DNA from: Salirhabdus sp. Marseille-P4669
Lineage (GTDB): Bacteria; Bacillota; Bacilli; Bacillales; Alkalibacillaceae
Assembly (NCBI RefSeq): GCF_900240405.1
Contig: NZ_OEQK01000008.1
Span: forward strand, 1 to 64,000
Reading direction: 5' to 3'
Length of the DNA: 64,000 bases
Of this stretch, positions 61,118-64,000 are shown piece by piece. The notes beneath the pieces were generated by a model. The model made no database searches. It saw only the letters and a list, made by a program, of their open reading frames with translations, and was not told the origin of the DNA. Numbering within the stretch: the stretch's first letter is position 1; each line of letters opens with the position of its first letter. Made by a program: the position numbers and the translations under genes.

Positions 61118-61615
61118 TTAGACATCCGCAATCATGTCTAACCATTTCAAATCGGCCTCTAAATGAAGCAGAGCACCTTCGATTAACATCTTCATTGTTT
61201 TATTATCCATTATCACCATTTGTTTTTTCAAATGCGTGAGATGCAAGACATCTTTTAACATCGTTTCTTTTTGATTGCGAATCATCGTTTGTTTATTTTC
61301 GTATGATACATGACTGGCACAAAGAAATTTGAAATAAAACTCATCTTTCAACAGTGACCTTCCAACAGGCTTCTCTAGCCAAGACCAAAGCTCCTCTTGC
61401 CCAGCATTTGTGATAGTATAAAGCTTCCGATCCTTTTTATCATGTCCAGGTGAAGTTACAAATTCGTCACGCTCTAACCGATCGAGTGTCGTATATACTT
61501 GGCCAGCGTTTAACGGCCACATCCCTTGAACCAATTCCTCGAAACCTGTTTTTAATTCATAACCGTGTCTAGGTTTTTCATATAACAAGGCAAGTAATGA
61601 ATGTTTTACTGACAT
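61118..61615 (-). CDS. PadR family transcriptional regulator
   Basis: A 165-aa PadR regulator. The winged-helix domain (about 1-75) has the typical SLLALLYEKPRHGYEL and GQVYTTLDRLERDEFV. The C-terminal half is the helical dimerisation part. I place the start at the ATG at 61615 (GGGG 6 nt upstream, overlapping the end of the permease gene), not the GTG at 61627. It lies directly after an FtsX-type permease gene and probably controls that operon, often a drug or peptide efflux system. Confidence 0.92.
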   Translation of the reverse strand: MSVKHSLLALLYEKPRHGYELKTGFEELVQGMWPLNAGQVYTTLDRLERDEFVTSPGHDKKDRKLYTITNAGQEELWSWLEKPVGRSLLKDEFYFKFLCASHVSYENKQTMIRNQKETMLKDVLHLTHLKKQMVIMDNKTMKMLIEGALLHLEADLKWLDMIADV

Positions 61616-61627
61616 GAAAATCCCCAC

Positions 61628-64000
61628 TTATTCATAATTTATCGCTTCTTTCACAGGTATTCGTGATGCTGCTCTACTTGGTAACCATGATGCTAAAAGT
61701 GTAAAAATTATTCCACCTGCCACGGCTAAAGCGAAACTATTCCAAGGTATGATAAAGCTTACTAATCCTTGTGCATCCTTCGAAATACTATTTAGATAAA
61801 TAACCAAAATACCATACAGCGTTCCAAAAATCACACCAACAATACCGATAAATAAACCTTCTGCCACAATCATACGTCTCACTTGTCCTTTTGTAAATCC
61901 AATTGCACGCATAGTACCTAACTCTCGTATACGTTCCATCGTATTCATAAATAACGTATTGCTTACGCCGACTGCTGAAATAGCAATGATTAGCAGCAAT
62001 AGTCCTTGCATTAATTCTTCCATTCCTGAAATGGCACGAGTGGTTTGTTCAATATTGTTTGTAACTGTATCGGTATTCGCAATATCTGCACCAAACTGAT
62101 TCCAAATTTCACTTAATACAGTCGAAATGTGACTTTCATCCTCTACATCTAGCATAACATGATAGCGCCCTGGCCAGTTCAATTCATCGCTCATCACGCT
62201 TTCCTCTACTATTCCTACATAATTTGAATAATGGGTTGTTTGGGCAATTCCTTTCACGAAAAAGGCTTGCTCCCCAGCTGGAGTATTTAATGAGAAAACA
62301 TCCCCAACCTCTCCTCCCCATTCTGTAAGAGCACGCTCACCAACATAGATAGCAGGATAGTCACTCTCTTGATCTGTTTCATCTGTTACCATAAATGGTA
62401 ATGAGGATTGCTCCGAATAAGACATTAACGAAAACTCTCGAAGTTCATTATCCTTTGTTAGCCATGTTACATTTGGAATTTCTTTATATGCAAAAGCTGT
62501 TTGAACCCCTTCCATTTCCATAAGGGAACCTAGCTCTGAATCAGTCCATGGTGTTTCTTTCTCTACAAGGATGTCGCCACCATACGTAGCTCGTATTTCC
62601 TTCTCCATCCCCTTAGGTAACGCCTCTAATGCTGCACTCATAAATAGAGCTAGACAGACACCAATAGCAAGCATTGCGGTTGTGTTTGCTATTCGATTTT
62701 CAAACTGTTTGATCGATTGTATCGCCTGTTTACCGGAAAAGCGGAACAACAACCCGACTATTGGATGGAGACAAAATCCAGCTATTCTCATCCACAGCGG
62801 GAACAACAAGACAAGTCCGATGAATAAGAATAGAAAGGCCCAAACGTTATCAATTAAGCCAATTCCTGTACAGACGAGACCGATTATAATGCGAGCTCGA
62901 TGTAGTCTCTTAAAACCAGTTTGTGTACCGTTTTTATTGAACATCCCCTCTAATATCGGCGTCCTCCCAGCCTTATAAAGCGGTAGTGCTGCCGCCAAAA
63001 ATGGAAATAGGAGTCCAATAATAATAGAAATGATGATTGGTTCCCCAAGTACTAGGTCATAGCTGACTTCCTGGCTTGAAATGGCTGCTATTAAAATATC
63101 CTGTACAAAAACCCCTAACCAAATGCCAATCCCAATACCAAAGAAGGTTCCAATAACAGCTAGAAATCCAGTTTCTCTTAAAATCAGGCGTATGACACTA
63201 CCAGATGTATAACCCAAGCTTTTCATAATAGCGATCTCTTTTTTACGCTCTAGAATACTCGTATGGATCATATTAAATGCGATAAACCCACTTATAAAGA
63301 TAGATAGAATTGCAATGAGATCAAAAACAAAATACATGTCATCTACATCATTGTTCTGTTTACTATCCATTACAATTGGTTGAACAAAGAGGCTCGTGCC
63401 TGCTAAGCCAGTTTGATAGGTTGTAAGTAATTCATTCTTGTTTGTGTCCTCTTTCACACGAAAACGATAGTTGGATATTTGGCCTTCCTTACCAGCCCAT
63501 TTTTGCAATGTCTCTAATGGCACCATTACACGAAAGTCTTTATATAGCGCCTCCTCCATTGTTTTGGGACTATTTAGCATCGCCCCTTCATACACAATCG
63601 CGGTAATCTCCATTTCTCCCATATCTTGAAATGTTACCTTGTCTCCAACTTTTTTCTTCCAAAGCTTTGCTGCATTTTCGGTAATTATCAATCCCTCTTT
63701 TGTTACATCCCCGTCCTTTACTGGTAAGGCAATCAACTCATTTTGAAAGTTGGAAACACCAGTAAATCGGACAGAGTTTTCTGCGAGGCTCCCAGATTCT
63801 TGCTCCACAAAGCCATGGACGAATAAGGAGGATACAGAAGCATCAATTTGTTCCTGTTCAAGTACTTCGTTCCATTCCTGCTCGGAAAAGAAACGATCAC
63901 TACTTTGAACCCAAAAATCAGCCTCACCTGCATATAAAGCCTCCTGCTCCTCCATCAAATTGGCAAAGGTCCCTTTAGCGATAAACATGCTTGTCATAAC
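61628..64000 (-). CDS. FtsX-like ABC transporter permease, 5' end outside the window
   Basis: At least 790 aa. The reading frame runs to the window edge, and the first residues (TSMFIAKGTFANL) look like the end of an N-terminal membrane helix, so the true start lies beyond. Two FtsX/MacB-type permease domains are seen. One has helices near residues 230-340, the other near 665-780 (TLFMNTMERIRELGTMRAIGFTKGQV). Extracytoplasmic loops lie between. The ATPase partner should be just upstream, outside the window. The PadR gene follows, with its ribosome-binding site overlapping the stop. Confidence 0.92.
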   Translation of the reverse strand, partial: VMTSMFIAKGTFANLMEEQEALYAGEADFWVQSSDRFFSEQEWNEVLEQEQIDASVSSLFVHGFVEQESGSLAENSVRFTGVSNFQNELIALPVKDGDVTKEGLIITENAAKLWKKKVGDKVTFQDMGEMEITAIVYEGAMLNSPKTMEEALYKDFRVMVPLETLQKWAGKEGQISNYRFRVKEDTNKNELLTTYQTGLAGTSLFVQPIVMDSKQNNDVDDMYFVFDLIAILSIFISGFIAFNMIHTSILERKKEIAIMKSLGYTSGSVIRLILRETGFLAVIGTFFGIGIGIWLGVFVQDILIAAISSQEVSYDLVLGEPIIISIIIGLLFPFLAAALPLYKAGRTPILEGMFNKNGTQTGFKRLHRARIIIGLVCTGIGLIDNVWAFLFLFIGLVLLFPLWMRIAGFCLHPIVGLLFRFSGKQAIQSIKQFENRIANTTAMLAIGVCLALFMSAALEALPKGMEKEIRATYGGDILVEKETPWTDSELGSLMEMEGVQTAFAYKEIPNVTWLTKDNELREFSLMSYSEQSSLPFMVTDETDQESDYPAIYVGERALTEWGGEVGDVFSLNTPAGEQAFFVKGIAQTTHYSNYVGIVEESVMSDELNWPGRYHVMLDVEDESHISTVLSEIWNQFGADIANTDTVTNNIEQTTRAISGMEELMQGLLLLIIAISAVGVSNTLFMNTMERIRELGTMRAIGFTKGQVRRMIVAEGLFIGIVGVIFGTLYGILVIYLNSISKDAQGLVSFIIPWNSFALAVAGGIIFTLLASWLPSRAASRIPVKEAINYE

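Noticed and set aside
60919-61131. Possible 32-codon minus-strand gene with a GAGGTG ribosome-binding site (start near 61014)
   Set aside because: Composition is not protein-like, it overlaps the presumed promoter region of the 60209 gene, and nothing supports it beyond one weak site.
1-64000. Prophage, integrative element or defence island
   Set aside because: No integrase, transposase, recombinase, phage structural or restriction gene was recognised; the repeats are too short and few to mark an element.

Overview
The window looks like chromosome of a low-GC Gram-positive spore former in the Bacillaceae. The evidence is gene content and synteny: sporulation genes yhbH and prkA, queG, an amidase resembling YhbB, trmL, a T-box leader, an S-box leader, a CzrA/CzcD pair, an MhqR-type operator and a cre box. 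The level of protein similarity suggests the Oceanobacillus/Virgibacillus/Ornithinibacillus neighbourhood, but that is inference. There is no prophage, plasmid or integrated-element signature, and most genes are ordinary housekeeping or accessory metabolism.

Layout. 0.1-12 kb (mostly minus strand): yhbH, odhAB (2-oxoglutarate dehydrogenase), a ZIP metal transporter, a crcB pair, czcD-czrA and prkA. 12-18 kb: a small membrane protein gene, quinone-stress genes (wrbA, an mhqD-like hydrolase behind an MhqR-type operator), an 0.77 kb non-coding nested tandem repeat, panE, a 29-codon gene, trmL and a yhbB-like amidase. 17.7-26.5 kb: a decayed auxin-efflux-carrier pseudogene, ogt, a GNAT gene, mqo, a prpE-like phosphatase, queG, an ABC-class ATPase, tRNA-Gly and a DUF1540 protein. 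26.5-30.6 kb (plus strand, then PHP): serine biosynthesis, serC-like and serA, under a serine T-box. 30.7-39.3 kb (minus): acyl-CoA dehydrogenase with a GNAT gene, then a seven-gene acyl-CoA/fatty-acid operon (SDR, acyl-CoA ligase, TetR, 3-hydroxyacyl-CoA dehydrogenase, thioesterase, phosphotransferase, ComB-like) with a palindromic operator and a cre box in front. 39.3-47.5 kb: DinB-like, hydrolases, DoxX, an M20 amidohydrolase plus N-succinylamino-acid racemase/OSBS pair, and a membrane GGDEF-EAL protein. 47.6-64 kb: a 42-bp tandem repeat, lipoproteins, HhH and HAD genes, small genes, a peptidoglycan amidase, an orphan SAM-I riboswitch in front of an unknown 108-aa gene, a secreted/anchored nuclease, an M23 lipoprotein, an alkyltransferase-like protein, oxidoreductases, and a PadR-FtsX permease operon running off the right edge.

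Most interesting points: (1) the SAM-I aptamer with its own terminator controlling one gene of unknown function at 54.1-54.7 kb; (2) the exact 103-bp period array at 14.3-14.9 kb, built of five roughly 20-nt sub-units, which keeps several frames open without being a gene; (3) three copies of a dispersed element of about 32 bp, one forming the C-terminus of the ComB-like protein and one supplying the ribosome-binding site of an ATPase gene; (4) well-formed operators for CzrA, MhqR and a fatty-acid TetR; and (5) four very short genes with good ribosome-binding sites and, in three cases, nearby terminators.
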